A stretch of 64,000 nt of DNA, taken from Marinactinospora thermotolerans DSM 45154 (GTDB taxonomy: Bacteria > Actinomycetota > Actinomycetes > Streptosporangiales > Streptosporangiaceae). Below the pieces are notes generated by a model. It worked only from the letters and a program-made list of their open reading frames with translations. It ran no database searches and was not told the origin of the DNA. The translations under genes and the position numbers were made by a program. Below, piece after piece: positions 18,417-27,135 of this stretch; the first letter of the stretch is position 1, and each line of letters starts with the position of its first letter. The DNA lies in contig NZ_FUWS01000006.1 of the NCBI RefSeq assembly GCF_900167435.1, positions 62,001 to 126,000 on the forward strand, given 5' to 3'.

Positions 18417-18432
18417 AGTGATCCACATCACA
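18417..18432. promoter_or_regulatory. CRP-like site
   Basis: AGTGA-TCCACA-TCACA differs by one base from the CRP/GlxR consensus TGTGA-N6-TCACA. It lies 157 bp before the TetR start. Actinomycete Crp proteins recognise this consensus and regulate secondary metabolism, so a link to the cluster is plausible but untested. Confidence 0.4.
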
Positions 18433-18588
18433 TAACCTTCTGTTGTCAGCCGTGCGCGGTGGGGCTAAAAATCGAGACGGTCATCCCACTTTCTGTCCGT
18501 ATCGATCACGGGGTCCCCGGTTTCCTCACCACTGGACTCTCCGGATCGGCGGGACGGCCCGTTCCGCCAGGAGACGAAGGAAAGAACA

Positions 18589-19158
18589 TTGGAACAGCCC
18601 ACCATCGTCACGGACGGTCGACGCATCAAGGGCAACCGGCGACGCCGCGCGTTGATCGAGGCCACCTTGCGCGTCATCGAAAGGGACGGTGTCAGCGGCG
18701 TGAGCCACCGGACCGTCTCCCAGGAGGCCCGGCTGCCGACCTCCGCCTCCACCTACTACTTCACGGGGCTGGAGGACCTGCTGACCGCGGCCCTGAGCAG
18801 CGTGATGACGGAGGACGCCGAACGGGTCCGCCGGCTCACCGCGCCGGGGGACAACCGACACGAACTCGCCCTCCTGTTCGCGGGGGTCGTCGCCCTGCCC
18901 GGCCATCTGCTCGCCGAGTACGAGCTGTTCCTCCTCGCCGCCCGCCGTCCCGCCCTCCGTAAGGCGACGGACGAATGGTTGGACGCCCTCAGGGACTTCG
19001 CGTACTGCTACACCGACGACCCGGTACGCGCCTGGTACGCGGCGGGAATGATCGACGGAATACTCCTGCATTCCCTCCTCCGGGACGAGAAACCGACCGC
19101 GGCCGAGATCGAGACGGCAATTCGCGCCCTGCTTCCCGGACCACCGAGGAATCCGTAG
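18589..19158 (+). CDS. TetR-family regulator
   Basis: This 189-residue protein has an N-terminal helix-turn-helix: RRRRALIEATLRVIERDG, then SGVSHRTVSQEA and a TSASTYYFTGLEDLL stretch matching the TetR S-x-x-Y-Y-F pattern. The C-terminal part is a variable ligand-binding bundle. The start is TTG 18589 with AAGGAAAG upstream. It is divergent from the NRPS operon and 180 bp before a LuxR regulator, so it probably represses the biosynthetic genes or an exporter until a ligand is present. Confidence 0.85.
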   Translation: MEQPTIVTDGRRIKGNRRRRALIEATLRVIERDGVSGVSHRTVSQEARLPTSASTYYFTGLEDLLTAALSSVMTEDAERVRRLTAPGDNRHELALLFAGVVALPGHLLAEYELFLLAARRPALRKATDEWLDALRDFAYCYTDDPVRAWYAAGMIDGILLHSLLRDEKPTAAEIETAIRALLPGPPRNP

Positions 19159-19338
19159 CAGGAAGAAGAATTCAACATCCGCGCGATCCGGGTGCCGTTG
19201 TTCCTGCCTGCGCAGAAATACGCTCACCAGCCCGGGAAACGGCCGCGCCACCCGACCTCGACGACTCCGCCCCAGGCGAGCCCGCGGAGCTTTGACGACA
19301 GACGACGGATACGAACGAGCTCACAGGAGAGAACGACG

Positions 19339-20523
19339 GTGAACAGCGCTCTGATGGGCAGACCTCACATCCCCACGGCAAGAACACCCCCGCTGCGCGG
19401 ACGGCAGCGCGAAATGGCCATGGTCGTCGACGCGCTGGAGAACTCGTGGGCCCGTGAGAGTACTTTCATATTCGTCGAGGGGACCATCGGTTCGGGAAAG
19501 ACCCGGTTCCTGCGCGAGTGCATCGAGACCGCCCGTGACATGGGGCTCGGCGTCAGCAGGAGGAATCTCCTCCACGGTCCGGCGTCGCGGTTACCCGAGG
19601 AGGGCGAAGGGGACGGACGCGGCCTCGTCGTCATCGACGACGCCGACCTCCTCAGCGTGCTGGAGATCGACGGTCTGGTCTCCTCCGAGAAGGGAAGGGG
19701 CCGGCAGGGCGTCGTCTGGCTGGTCGCCCGCAGGGTGGGGAACTGCTCCCGCCACCTGCACTCGCGCCTGTCGCTGCCGGGGGACGAGATCCTGCACATC
19801 CCCCTCGGGAGCATCCCGCCGGCCGAGGCCGCCGTCTTGGCCGCCGACCTCCTCGGAGCGCCCCTCTCGTTACCCGTGGCCGAACTGGTGAGACGGACCG
19901 GTGGACACCCCAAGCTCCTGGTGGAGCTGTTGAACGGCATGCTGGAGGAGCAGACCCTCCTCGTCACCTCCGCGGAGGTGCGGCTCCTGGAGGATCGTCT
20001 CCCCGAACGGCTGTACCGCTGGGTCAAGGCGGTACTGGACGAGAGCTCTCCCCAATGCCGTCAGTTCCTGCGCGTCGCGGCGGCGCTCGGGGACCGGATG
20101 AGCCTCGACCGGGTCCGGGCGATGCTGGGGCTGCGGCTGGTCGAACTGCTTCCCCTGATCGACGAGGCCCGCGCGCTCGGCCTCATGACGACCTCCCCCG
20201 ACCTCACCTTCCACAGCCCGCTCGTCCACCAGGTGCTCTCCGCCATGGTCCCCTCCGAGCTGCGGCGCATCCTGCGCCGCGAGGTGGGCGGCCCCCAGCA
20301 GCACGAGGGCGGAGGGGTGCTCCTCTCGGAGGCGAAGACGCGCCGCCTCACCGACAAGGAACGCGCGATCGTGCGCCTCCTCGCCCAGGGGATGACCAAC
20401 GGCCAGGTGGCGCGGCGGCTGACGATCTCTCCCAACACCGTCAACTACCACCTCAAGAAACTGTTCCGGCACTACGGGGTGAACTCCCGGGTCGAGCTGC
20501 TCAACGCCGTGGGCGAGGACTGA
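19339..20523 (+). CDS. Short LAL-like LuxR-family regulator with ATPase domain
   Basis: This 394-residue protein combines an N-terminal AAA-type ATPase (Walker A GTIGSGKTRF, Walker B GLVVIDDADLL) with a C-terminal LuxR helix-turn-helix (LTDKERAIVRLLAQGMTNGQ, then ISPNTVNYHLKKLFRH). This is the arrangement of LAL activators of natural-product clusters, but at under half the usual ~900 residues, lacking the TPR-like middle region. GTG 19339 is preferred because AGGAGAG precedes it; a longer frame back to 19192 lacks a ribosome binding site. Its neighbours suggest a cluster-specific activator. Confidence 0.8.
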   Translation: MNSALMGRPHIPTARTPPLRGRQREMAMVVDALENSWARESTFIFVEGTIGSGKTRFLRECIETARDMGLGVSRRNLLHGPASRLPEEGEGDGRGLVVIDDADLLSVLEIDGLVSSEKGRGRQGVVWLVARRVGNCSRHLHSRLSLPGDEILHIPLGSIPPAEAAVLAADLLGAPLSLPVAELVRRTGGHPKLLVELLNGMLEEQTLLVTSAEVRLLEDRLPERLYRWVKAVLDESSPQCRQFLRVAAALGDRMSLDRVRAMLGLRLVELLPLIDEARALGLMTTSPDLTFHSPLVHQVLSAMVPSELRRILRREVGGPQQHEGGGVLLSEAKTRRLTDKERAIVRLLAQGMTNGQVARRLTISPNTVNYHLKKLFRHYGVNSRVELLNAVGED

Positions 20524-20538
20524 GGACCGGCCCGACGG

Positions 20539-20567
20539 CTCCGGAGCCCGGGGGATCGGCTCCGGAG
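20539..20567. terminator. Bidirectional terminator between LuxR and PaaN genes
   Basis: A 10-bp stem (CTCCGGAGCC with GGCTCCGGAG, 9-nt loop) lies between convergent genes, 16 bp after the LuxR stop. Flanking CCGGCC/GGCCGG repeats can extend the structure. Confidence 0.6.
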
Positions 20568-20595
20568 GCCGGGGACGGAGGTCGTCTCCCCGTCC

Positions 20596-22326
20596 TCACG
20601 GACGGTCCCGCTCGTCGACGCGGCGCCGTACCCCGACCACCGAGAAGCGGGACGTGACAAAGGAACCGTGGAAGACCGCGGCGTTGCCCGAGGCGTTGGC
20701 CCCGGTCCCGTGGACGTCGGAGAAGATCGACGCCTGCGTCATCAGCCACGGGCCCGTCAGGTCGAGTGAGAGGTTCACCCCGCTCTCCCTCGCGAACTCC
20801 TCGGCCTGTTCGCGCACGTCGGGCCGGACCGTGTGCACCCCGGCCACCAGCGATCCGCTGCGCCGCGCCGTCTCCGCCATCGTCTCGAAGGCCTGTTCGG
20901 CCGACGGCACCGGGACGGCGAAGTAGACCGGTCCCGGGTGCTCGGTGAAGAGGGCGTCCGCACCCGCCTCTCCCCGGACGATGACCGGCGTGCACAGCTC
21001 GGCCGCGGGATGGGCCGGGTGGGACACCCCGGGCGCCGCGTGCAGGACCTCCCCGAACTCGCCCGCGGCGGCGCGGCGGTGGCACTCCAGCGTCTCCGAG
21101 TCGCCGATCGCCCCGAGGAGCTCCGCCGACTCGCTCCCCTGGGACAGCAGTCCGTCCAGCGCGGCACCGATGTCGGCGATGACCCGGTCGAAGTCCTTGT
21201 GGCCCTCGTCCGTCGCGATCCCCGCCTCGGGAAGGAACAGGTTCTGCGGCCCCGTGCAGAGCCGGCCGCTGTACAGGGCGAGGGTGAAGGCGACGTTGCC
21301 CACCAGGCCCCGGTAGTCGCGGGTGGACTCCACGAACAGCGAGTTGACCGCGGAGGTGTGGGTGAAGACCGTCGCCTGGCGGCAGTTCTCCCGCAGCCAC
21401 GCGCCGAAGTCCGGCTTACCCGTGTAGTCGATGATCCGCACCTCGGGCCGGGTGGCCAGGTCGCGCGCCACCCCCTCGCCGGGGTATTCGGCGGCGAGGC
21501 AGACGAGGTCGGGGGCGAACCCCGCCTCGCGCAGCACCTCCCGCGCCACCTCGACGGTCATGGCGAGCGGGAGCACCGCCTCGGGGTGCGGTTTGACCAG
21601 GACCGCGTTCCCGGCCGTCAGGGAGGCGAAGAGTCCGGGGTAGGCGCTCCACGTCGGCACCGTCCTACCGCCGATGACCAGTCCGATTCCCCGGGGGACC
21701 GGGGAGAAGGTCTTGGCCAGCACCTCCGCGCCGTCGGCGGTCGGCTTACGCCACTCGACCCTCGCGGGGAGACGGGTCTGCTCCGCGAGGACGTGGGCCA
21801 CCGCCTCCAGGCCCCGGTCCTGGGCGTGCGCCGCCCCGGCGTGGAAGGCCATCAGGCTTCCCTGGCCGCTCGTGTGCGTGGCCGCGTGGGCGAACTCGTG
21901 GGAGCGCCGGTTGATGCGGGCGAGGATCTCCGCGCACACCGCCGCCCGCTCCTCGGGGGTGGTCCGCGCCCACCCGCGCATGGCCGCGCGCATGGCCGGG
22001 AACAACCGGTCGGGGTCCACGTGCGGATAGGAGATCCGCAGGAGGGAGCCGAAGGGGGACCGTTCCCCGCCCTGTTCCGGCTCGGGCCCCACGAGCCCGT
22101 CAACGGCGGGCTGGCCCAACGCGAACGGCTTTCCCAGGCGGGCCTGGAACGCCGCCTCGCCCTCCTTCTCCGCGTCCGGGCCGTAGGCGTCCCGGTCCTC
22201 CTCGTAGGCCGCCCAGTACTCCCTCGTCGACACCGCCTCAAGGGCGCGGTCCAGCAGGGGACGGTGCCGTTCGACGAGTTCTCCCACGACGTCGTCGCGG
22301 ACCGGGGTCTGCGGCAAGCCGGACAT
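20596..22326 (-). CDS. PaaN-type aldehyde dehydrogenase
   Basis: This 576-residue protein has the layout of the phenylacetate-degradation PaaN family of aldehyde dehydrogenases: a 100-residue N-terminal extension, then an ALDH NAD-binding core (PRGIGLVIGGRTVPTWSAYPG, SLTAGNAVLVKPHP) and the catalytic Cys region LYSGRLCTGPQN. PaaN proteins are thought to oxidise an aldehyde from aromatic ring opening. No other paa genes are in the window, so the true substrate is open. ATG 22326 is preferred over GTG 22335 because GAGG precedes it at good distance. Confidence 0.8.
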   Translation of the reverse strand: MSGLPQTPVRDDVVGELVERHRPLLDRALEAVSTREYWAAYEEDRDAYGPDAEKEGEAAFQARLGKPFALGQPAVDGLVGPEPEQGGERSPFGSLLRISYPHVDPDRLFPAMRAAMRGWARTTPEERAAVCAEILARINRRSHEFAHAATHTSGQGSLMAFHAGAAHAQDRGLEAVAHVLAEQTRLPARVEWRKPTADGAEVLAKTFSPVPRGIGLVIGGRTVPTWSAYPGLFASLTAGNAVLVKPHPEAVLPLAMTVEVAREVLREAGFAPDLVCLAAEYPGEGVARDLATRPEVRIIDYTGKPDFGAWLRENCRQATVFTHTSAVNSLFVESTRDYRGLVGNVAFTLALYSGRLCTGPQNLFLPEAGIATDEGHKDFDRVIADIGAALDGLLSQGSESAELLGAIGDSETLECHRRAAAGEFGEVLHAAPGVSHPAHPAAELCTPVIVRGEAGADALFTEHPGPVYFAVPVPSAEQAFETMAETARRSGSLVAGVHTVRPDVREQAEEFARESGVNLSLDLTGPWLMTQASIFSDVHGTGANASGNAAVFHGSFVTSRFSVVGVRRRVDERDRP

Positions 22327-22399
22327 GTTCTCCACCTCGTTTCACCAGAACCGCGTCCGTCCACGGACGCGAGCGGGGATGCGCTGCGTCCAGGGCCGC

Positions 22400-22454
22400 G
22401 CGCCCCGCCTCCGCGGGCCCGACCCCTCCCGTCGGGACCGCGGAGGCGGGGCGC
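22400..22454. terminator. Strong hairpin between the exporter and PaaN genes
   Basis: A perfect 17-bp stem (22400-22416 with 22438-22454) encloses a small inner CCCGAC/GTCGGG stem. It begins 14 bp after the stop of the leftward MFS gene and therefore separates that transcript from paaN. Confidence 0.8.
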
Positions 22455-22467
22455 ACGTTCCCCGGTC

Positions 22468-23670
22468 TCAGCGCGTGGTCGCGGGAGCCCGGCCCGCCAG
22501 TGCCACGAGCAGCGCCCCGACCGCGAGCGCGCCCGCCACCCACATGACCGAGACGATGCCGGTGGCGTCCAGCACCATTCCGCCGACGAACGCGCCCAGC
22601 GCGATGCTTCCGTTGAAGACACCGACGAAGAGGGAGGAGACGCCCTCTTCCTCGCCGGGAGCGGACTTCATCATCCAGGTCTGCGCGCTGACCGAAACAC
22701 CGCCGTAGGACAGGCCCCACAGGATCAGCAGCGCGCCCGCTCCGAGAACACCGACACCCAGCCACGGCGTGAACAGCACCGACAGCGCCAGGCCCGTGCT
22801 GAGCACCACGAGCATGGTGCGCGGCGCGTGGGCCGCCCGCGGACCCGACACGAAGTTGCCGATGATGCCGGCGATGCCGTAGACGAGCAGCATCACGCTG
22901 ATCAGCGCCGCGCCGATACCGGTGACCTCCTCCAGGACCGGCCGGATATAGGTGTAGGCGGCGAAGTGTCCGGTCACGAGCAGTACGGCGATGACCAGGC
23001 CGGTGACCACCCGCGAATTGCGCAGCAGCCCCGCCACCCCGCTGAGCCGGGCGGCCTGGGCGACGGTGAGCTTGGGCAGCAGCACGGCCATCGCGACCGC
23101 CACGGCCAGCGCCAGCCCCGCGATCACGACGAACGCCGCGCGCCAGCCGACGAGGGCCCCGATGTAGGTGCCGGTGGGGACGCCGAGGACGGACGCCACC
23201 GCGATACCGCTGAAGATCATGGAGGTCGCCGAGCCGATCGACCTCTCGGGGACGAGACGCGGCGCGAGTCCGGCGGCGAGCGCCCAGACACCCCCCATGC
23301 CCACTCCGACGAGGATGCGGGCCACGACCATGATGGTGAAGTTGGGCGCCCAGGCCGAGAGGAGGTTGGCGCCGGCGAGCAGCACCATCAGCGCGATCAG
23401 CACGATTCGGCGGTCCGAACGGCCGATGAGGGTCGGGACGAACGGCGCGGAGACCGCGGCGACCAGACCCGTGATCGTCAGCGTCAGCCCGGCCGTCCCC
23501 TCGGAGACGTTCAGGGAGTCACCGATCGGCGTCAACAGGCCGACCGGCATCATCTCGGAGGTGACGACCGTGAAGGTACCGATCGCCACCGCGATGACGG
23601 CGAGCCACCCTCTGGTCGGGTTGCGCGTTCCCACACCTGTGGGAGTGGCGACTTCGGAATGGTTGGACAT
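22468..23670 (-). CDS. MFS exporter, AraJ/DHA1-like
   Basis: This 400-residue protein has about 12 TM segments and features of the arabinose-efflux/SotB group of drug:H+ antiporters: TFTVVTSEMMPVGLL in TM1, a motif-A-like loop GRSDRRIVL, and motif C-like GVPTGTYIGALVGWRAAF. The start is ATG 23670, since the upstream frame extension is AT-rich promoter DNA. It diverges from a LysR regulator, which probably controls it. A role in exporting the nearby NRPS product is possible but not shown. Confidence 0.8.
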   Translation of the reverse strand: MSNHSEVATPTGVGTRNPTRGWLAVIAVAIGTFTVVTSEMMPVGLLTPIGDSLNVSEGTAGLTLTITGLVAAVSAPFVPTLIGRSDRRIVLIALMVLLAGANLLSAWAPNFTIMVVARILVGVGMGGVWALAAGLAPRLVPERSIGSATSMIFSGIAVASVLGVPTGTYIGALVGWRAAFVVIAGLALAVAVAMAVLLPKLTVAQAARLSGVAGLLRNSRVVTGLVIAVLLVTGHFAAYTYIRPVLEEVTGIGAALISVMLLVYGIAGIIGNFVSGPRAAHAPRTMLVVLSTGLALSVLFTPWLGVGVLGAGALLILWGLSYGGVSVSAQTWMMKSAPGEEEGVSSLFVGVFNGSIALGAFVGGMVLDATGIVSVMWVAGALAVGALLVALAGRAPATTR

Positions 23671-23787
23671 GCGGCCATCAAAACGGTGTGGACCGGGCGG
23701 AACAATATCGAATTCCTCATGCTTCAATTAGCTGGGTTCATCGATGCAGTCCCCGGCCCTGAAAGCCGGTCGAGACGGGAGGCGTCC
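23671..23787. promoter_or_regulatory. Divergent MFS/LysR promoter region
   Basis: This 117-bp AT-richer gap (AATATCGAATT, CTTCAATTAGCTG) lies between divergent exporter and LysR genes, the standard position for a LysR T-N11-A operator. No single motif is decisive. Confidence 0.4.
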
Positions 23788-24678
23788 GTGCGAGGTCTGG
23801 AGATCAGGGAACTGGAATGCTTCCTGGTCCTTTCCGAGGAACTGCACTTCGGCCGCACGGGGGAACGCCTCTACATTTCGCAGAGCCGGGTCAGCCAGCT
23901 CCTGCGCGCGCTCGAACGCCGTGTCGGCACCCGCCTCGTCGCCCGTACCAGCCGCCACGTGCGCCTCACCGCGGCCGGCGAGGAGTTCCTCGCCTCGCTG
24001 CGTCCCGCCTACGACGCCCTCGTCTCGGCCGTCGAACAGGCCCGCGCCGCCGCCCACGGCACCGCGCGCCGCATCCGCATCGGCTTCCAGGGGGCCATCT
24101 ACGAGGAGATCACGCGGGCCATCACCGCTTTCCAGGCCCGCCACCCCGAATGCCGCGTCGACATCGCCGAGATCCCCCTGTCGGACCCGTTCGGCGCGCT
24201 GCGACGGGAGACCGTGGACGCCGCGGTGGTCCTGCTCCCGGTGGAGGAACCGGACCTGCACCTGGGGCCGGTGTTCTCCGAGCAGCAGCAGAGGCTCGCC
24301 GTCTCGGTGCGCCACCCCTTCGCGCAGCGCGCCCGGCTGGACGCGGAGGATCTGGCCCGCGTCTGCCTCATCCCCCTCACCGGTCCCGCGCCAGAGTACT
24401 GGAAGAGGGTCCATTCCCCACAGGTCACCCCGAAGGGCCGCCCCATCCCCCAAGAAGGCGGGGTGCAGACCCTTCAGGAGGGGTTGACGCTGATCGCCGC
24501 GGGGCGAGGCGCGATGCTGCTGTGCGGTTCCACCGCCGAGTACAACCGGCGCCGGGACATCGCCTTCGTTCCCGTCGGCGGACTGCCGATGTCCGCGCTC
24601 GGCCTGATATGGCCGCGCAGTGGCGAGAGCGCTCATCTGAAGGCGTTCGCCGCCGAGATATCCGATTCCATTTCCTGA
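23788..24678 (+). CDS. LysR-family regulator
   Basis: This 296-residue protein has the LysR N-terminal helix-turn-helix (LEIRELECFLVLSEELHFGR, ISQSRVSQLLRALERRVG) and a periplasmic-binding-protein-like effector domain (RRIRIGFQGAIYEEITRAI). The start is GTG 23788 with GGGAGG six bases upstream; a long open frame extends leftward antisense to other genes but is not coding. It likely regulates the divergent MFS exporter and perhaps itself. Confidence 0.88.
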   Translation: MRGLEIRELECFLVLSEELHFGRTGERLYISQSRVSQLLRALERRVGTRLVARTSRHVRLTAAGEEFLASLRPAYDALVSAVEQARAAAHGTARRIRIGFQGAIYEEITRAITAFQARHPECRVDIAEIPLSDPFGALRRETVDAAVVLLPVEEPDLHLGPVFSEQQQRLAVSVRHPFAQRARLDAEDLARVCLIPLTGPAPEYWKRVHSPQVTPKGRPIPQEGGVQTLQEGLTLIAAGRGAMLLCGSTAEYNRRRDIAFVPVGGLPMSALGLIWPRSGESAHLKAFAAEISDSIS

Positions 24679-24811
24679 GGTCGAAGGAGCGCGGTCATAG
24701 GGCCGTCCTTACGGAGGGGAATGGTTGCCCGCCTCCTACCTTCCCCGTTGCCGCGGGGCTACCCATTCGCGTAGTGGCCCCTCACCTTCTCCAGCGGGAG
24801 AATCGGTTGTC

Positions 24812-25606
24812 ATGATTCCGACTGCCGACGCTCTCGTATGCGGCTTTGGACCGGGACTGCTGCTCGCCCACGGAGCGGGCAGCGACATCCAGGACAGCTA
24901 CGGCCCGTTGATCGCGCCCCTCGCCCTCGGCAACACGGTCGTCGGCCCCGACTACCCGGGCTCGGGGGGAACGCCGGCGCCGTCCGGCCCGCCGACCCTC
25001 GACGCCCTGGCCGACCACATCGTCGAGAGCGCCCTGCGCGCCGGCGTCGAGACGTTCGCCGTCTCGGGCTTCTCCATGGGGACGGCGGTCGCGGTCCGCA
25101 CCGCGACCCGTCACCCGGCCCGCGTGACCGCGCTCGTCCTCTCCGCCGGCCTGGCCCGCCCCGACATCCGCCTGCGCCTGGCCGTGGGCACCTGGCGCGC
25201 GCTGCTCGGGTCGGGTGACGCGAGGGGGCTGGCCTCCTACCTGACCCTGCTCGTCAACAGCCCGGCGTGGCTGCGGGGCCGCTCCGAGGCGGAGGTGGAG
25301 GAGCAGCTCGCCCTGTTCGCCGAGGGGATGCCCCCCGGTACGGACGGGCAGCTCGACCTGTTGAGCCGCCTGGACGTACGCGGGGATCTGGGGCGGGTCG
25401 GGGTGCCCACCCTCGTCGTCTCCCCCGTGGACGACCTGCTGGTGCCCCCGGAGCATTCGCGGGAACTGGCCGAGGGCATCCCGGGGGCCGAGCTGGTGGA
25501 GCTCGACTGCGGCCACGCGATCGCCGCCGAACGCCCCGCCGAGTGGGCCGCCCTGATCGGCGACTTCCTCACCGCCACCGGCCATCGGACCCCCCACCCG
25601 GAGTAG
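24812..25606 (+). CDS. Alpha/beta hydrolase
   Basis: This 264-residue protein is an alpha/beta-hydrolase. The nucleophile elbow is GFSMGTA, the acid is in SPVDDLLVPP and the histidine in CGHAIAAE, giving a complete catalytic triad. An oxyanion-type HGAGS stretch is near the start. It lies 133 bp after the LysR gene on the same strand. Substrate is unknown: an ester, lactone or peroxide are all possible. Confidence 0.8.
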   Translation: MIPTADALVCGFGPGLLLAHGAGSDIQDSYGPLIAPLALGNTVVGPDYPGSGGTPAPSGPPTLDALADHIVESALRAGVETFAVSGFSMGTAVAVRTATRHPARVTALVLSAGLARPDIRLRLAVGTWRALLGSGDARGLASYLTLLVNSPAWLRGRSEAEVEEQLALFAEGMPPGTDGQLDLLSRLDVRGDLGRVGVPTLVVSPVDDLLVPPEHSRELAEGIPGAELVELDCGHAIAAERPAEWAALIGDFLTATGHRTPHPE

Positions 25607-25629
25607 ACCGCGCGCCCGCGGCGCCGCGC

Positions 25630-26211
25630 CTAACCGACCGCCCCGGCCCTCCGCCGGGCGGCCGGGGTCCTCGCGAGCAGCCGACGCCAGCGCGGGAGCG
25701 GCACGGCGTGCAGCTCCCGCAACGTCCGTTCGTACCCGGTCCGTCCCGGGTCGCCGGCCGCTTCCGGGCGGTGCTCGGGACCTCCGGTCGGGCGCCGGGC
25801 CGGTGGTCCCTCCATGAACTCCTGGGCGACCCGACAACCGGCCACCACTCGCACCGGCCGTCCGTCGACATGGACGGCGTCGCCGCGCACACGGGTCTCC
25901 ACGAACCGCGCTCCGGGCACCGGTCGTCCACCGTCCTGCGCAGCACCGTGGAACGGGACCGGATTCCGTTGCGGCTCGGCAGGGGCGCGGAACCCTGGCA
26001 CGGCCACGGAGGTCCACTCGGGCGGGGGACCTGGAATGGGCACCACGGGCGGGGCGGGCGGGGCGGGGAGCCGGTCCGACGGGGCCTCCTCCCGCCGTCC
26101 TGGTTCGGGGGAGGAAGGGAGGTTCCCGTGTGCCGGACCGTCCTGGGGTGGGATCGACATGGACTCTCCTGGGGTTCCGGCCGGCCGCCGGCGAGGGGAC
26201 GTCTCGGTCAT
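25630..26211 (-). CDS. Pro-rich protein at the end of the type VII operon
   Basis: This 193-residue protein begins with about 80 Pro/Arg-rich, disordered residues, followed by a small folded part (VRGDAVHVDGRPVRVVAGCR) and a basic C-terminus. No membrane segment or known domain is seen. Its ATG overlaps the stop of the MinD-like gene (ATGA), which is good evidence that it is translated. As the last gene of the left arm of the secretion locus it may be a chaperone, an adaptor or a substrate. Confidence 0.6.
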   Translation of the reverse strand: MTETSPRRRPAGTPGESMSIPPQDGPAHGNLPSSPEPGRREEAPSDRLPAPPAPPVVPIPGPPPEWTSVAVPGFRAPAEPQRNPVPFHGAAQDGGRPVPGARFVETRVRGDAVHVDGRPVRVVAGCRVAQEFMEGPPARRPTGGPEHRPEAAGDPGRTGYERTLRELHAVPLPRWRRLLARTPAARRRAGAVG

Positions 26212-27104
26212 CCGGCCCTGCGCAGGGTCTCGGCCGCCAGCCGTACCACGGTGGTGTGGGTGTTCCGGGCGAGCCTGCGCGGATCCGGAACCGAGGTCAA
26301 CGCGAGGTGCCGGTCGTAGCCGAGCAGGGCGATCGCGGCCCCGCTGCGCCGGACGACGCCGGCCGTCCCGAGCAGGTCGAAGCGCGGGTCGCCCCCTGGA
26401 GCCTGTTCGGCGAACACGACGACGGAGCGCCGCGGTAACCCGGCGTCCTCGGCGACCATCAGATCGAGCGCGCGCCCGGCCTGGAACGCGCCTTCACGGG
26501 TGGCCGGCACGACGAGGACCCGGGCGTGCGCCGCCGCCAGTACCGCGCGGTCCACGGCCGAGGACGTCTCGGGCCCGCAGTCGACGAGCGTGACACCGAA
26601 GAACCGGGACAGCGCGGTGACGACACCGCGGTCGCCGGCCGCGTGCCCGCCCATGTCGTCACGGGTGACGGGAAGGGTCCACAGCCGCTCACGGACGGCG
26701 GTCAGGTACGGTTCGATCACCTCGAAGGAGCCGCCTCCGCCCGCCTCCCTGCCGAGGTCTCCGAGGGACAGCCGCGGGCGCACCCCGAACCGGTACTCCA
26801 ACGACCCCACCCCGGGATCGACGTCGACGGCGAGCACCCGGTCGTGCCGGTAATGGGCGAACACGGTGGCCAGCAACGCGGTGAGGACACCGTGGTCGGT
26901 CTCCCCGTCGACACCGCCCACGGCGATCCGGCGGCCGGTGGTGATCGGACGCTGGACGGCTCGGCCGGTCTCGACGGCCTCCCCGAGGTCATCGGCCGGC
27001 CACAACGAGCGCGCGACGGCACGGCCGATCCGCCGCATCAGGGAGTCCCCGTGCGGGCCGGTGACCGGCGCGGCCACGGCACCGCGCGCGTGGGGCTCGT
27101 CCAT
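26208..27104 (-). CDS. MinD/ParA-like protein with degenerate P-loop, type VII locus
   Basis: This 298-residue protein has the MinD/ParA fold pattern: a first strand with IAVGGVDGETDHGVL, then VLAVDVDPGVGSLEYRFG (Walker A' area), FGVTLVDCGPE (Walker B), and VLVVPATREGA. MinD-like ATPases accompany many ESX loci (EspI type). The deviant Walker A motif KGGxGKT is not present: the loop GGVDGETDHG has no lysine, so nucleotide binding is doubtful. The start is ATG 27104 with GGGAGG upstream; it follows EccD by 31 bp. Confidence 0.75.
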   Translation of the reverse strand: MDEPHARGAVAAPVTGPHGDSLMRRIGRAVARSLWPADDLGEAVETGRAVQRPITTGRRIAVGGVDGETDHGVLTALLATVFAHYRHDRVLAVDVDPGVGSLEYRFGVRPRLSLGDLGREAGGGGSFEVIEPYLTAVRERLWTLPVTRDDMGGHAAGDRGVVTALSRFFGVTLVDCGPETSSAVDRAVLAAAHARVLVVPATREGAFQAGRALDLMVAEDAGLPRRSVVVFAEQAPGGDPRFDLLGTAGVVRRSGAAIALLGYDRHLALTSVPDPRRLARNTHTTVVRLAAETLRRAG

Positions 27105-27135
27105 CTCGCTGCCTCCCCGGGGGATCGTGTGCGGC

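Larger units (their letters stand above)
18084..18588. promoter_or_regulatory. Divergent control region between NRPS and TetR genes
   Basis: This 505-bp gap separates the leftward NRPS operon from the rightward TetR and LuxR genes. It is clearly AT-richer than the coding DNA, with A- and T-runs near 18112-18120 and 18375-18380. It holds two symmetrical sites listed separately. Promoters for both directions are expected here; no single -10/-35 pair is convincing. Confidence 0.6.

Noticed and set aside
20596..22326. A complete phenylacetate degradation operon around PaaN
   Set aside because: No paaABCDE, paaG, paaZ or paaK genes are nearby, so only the single enzyme is reported.
20833..23787. 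Long open frame leading into the LysR gene
   Set aside because: It runs antisense through the PaaN and MFS genes; only the part after GTG 23788 has LysR motifs and a ribosome binding site.
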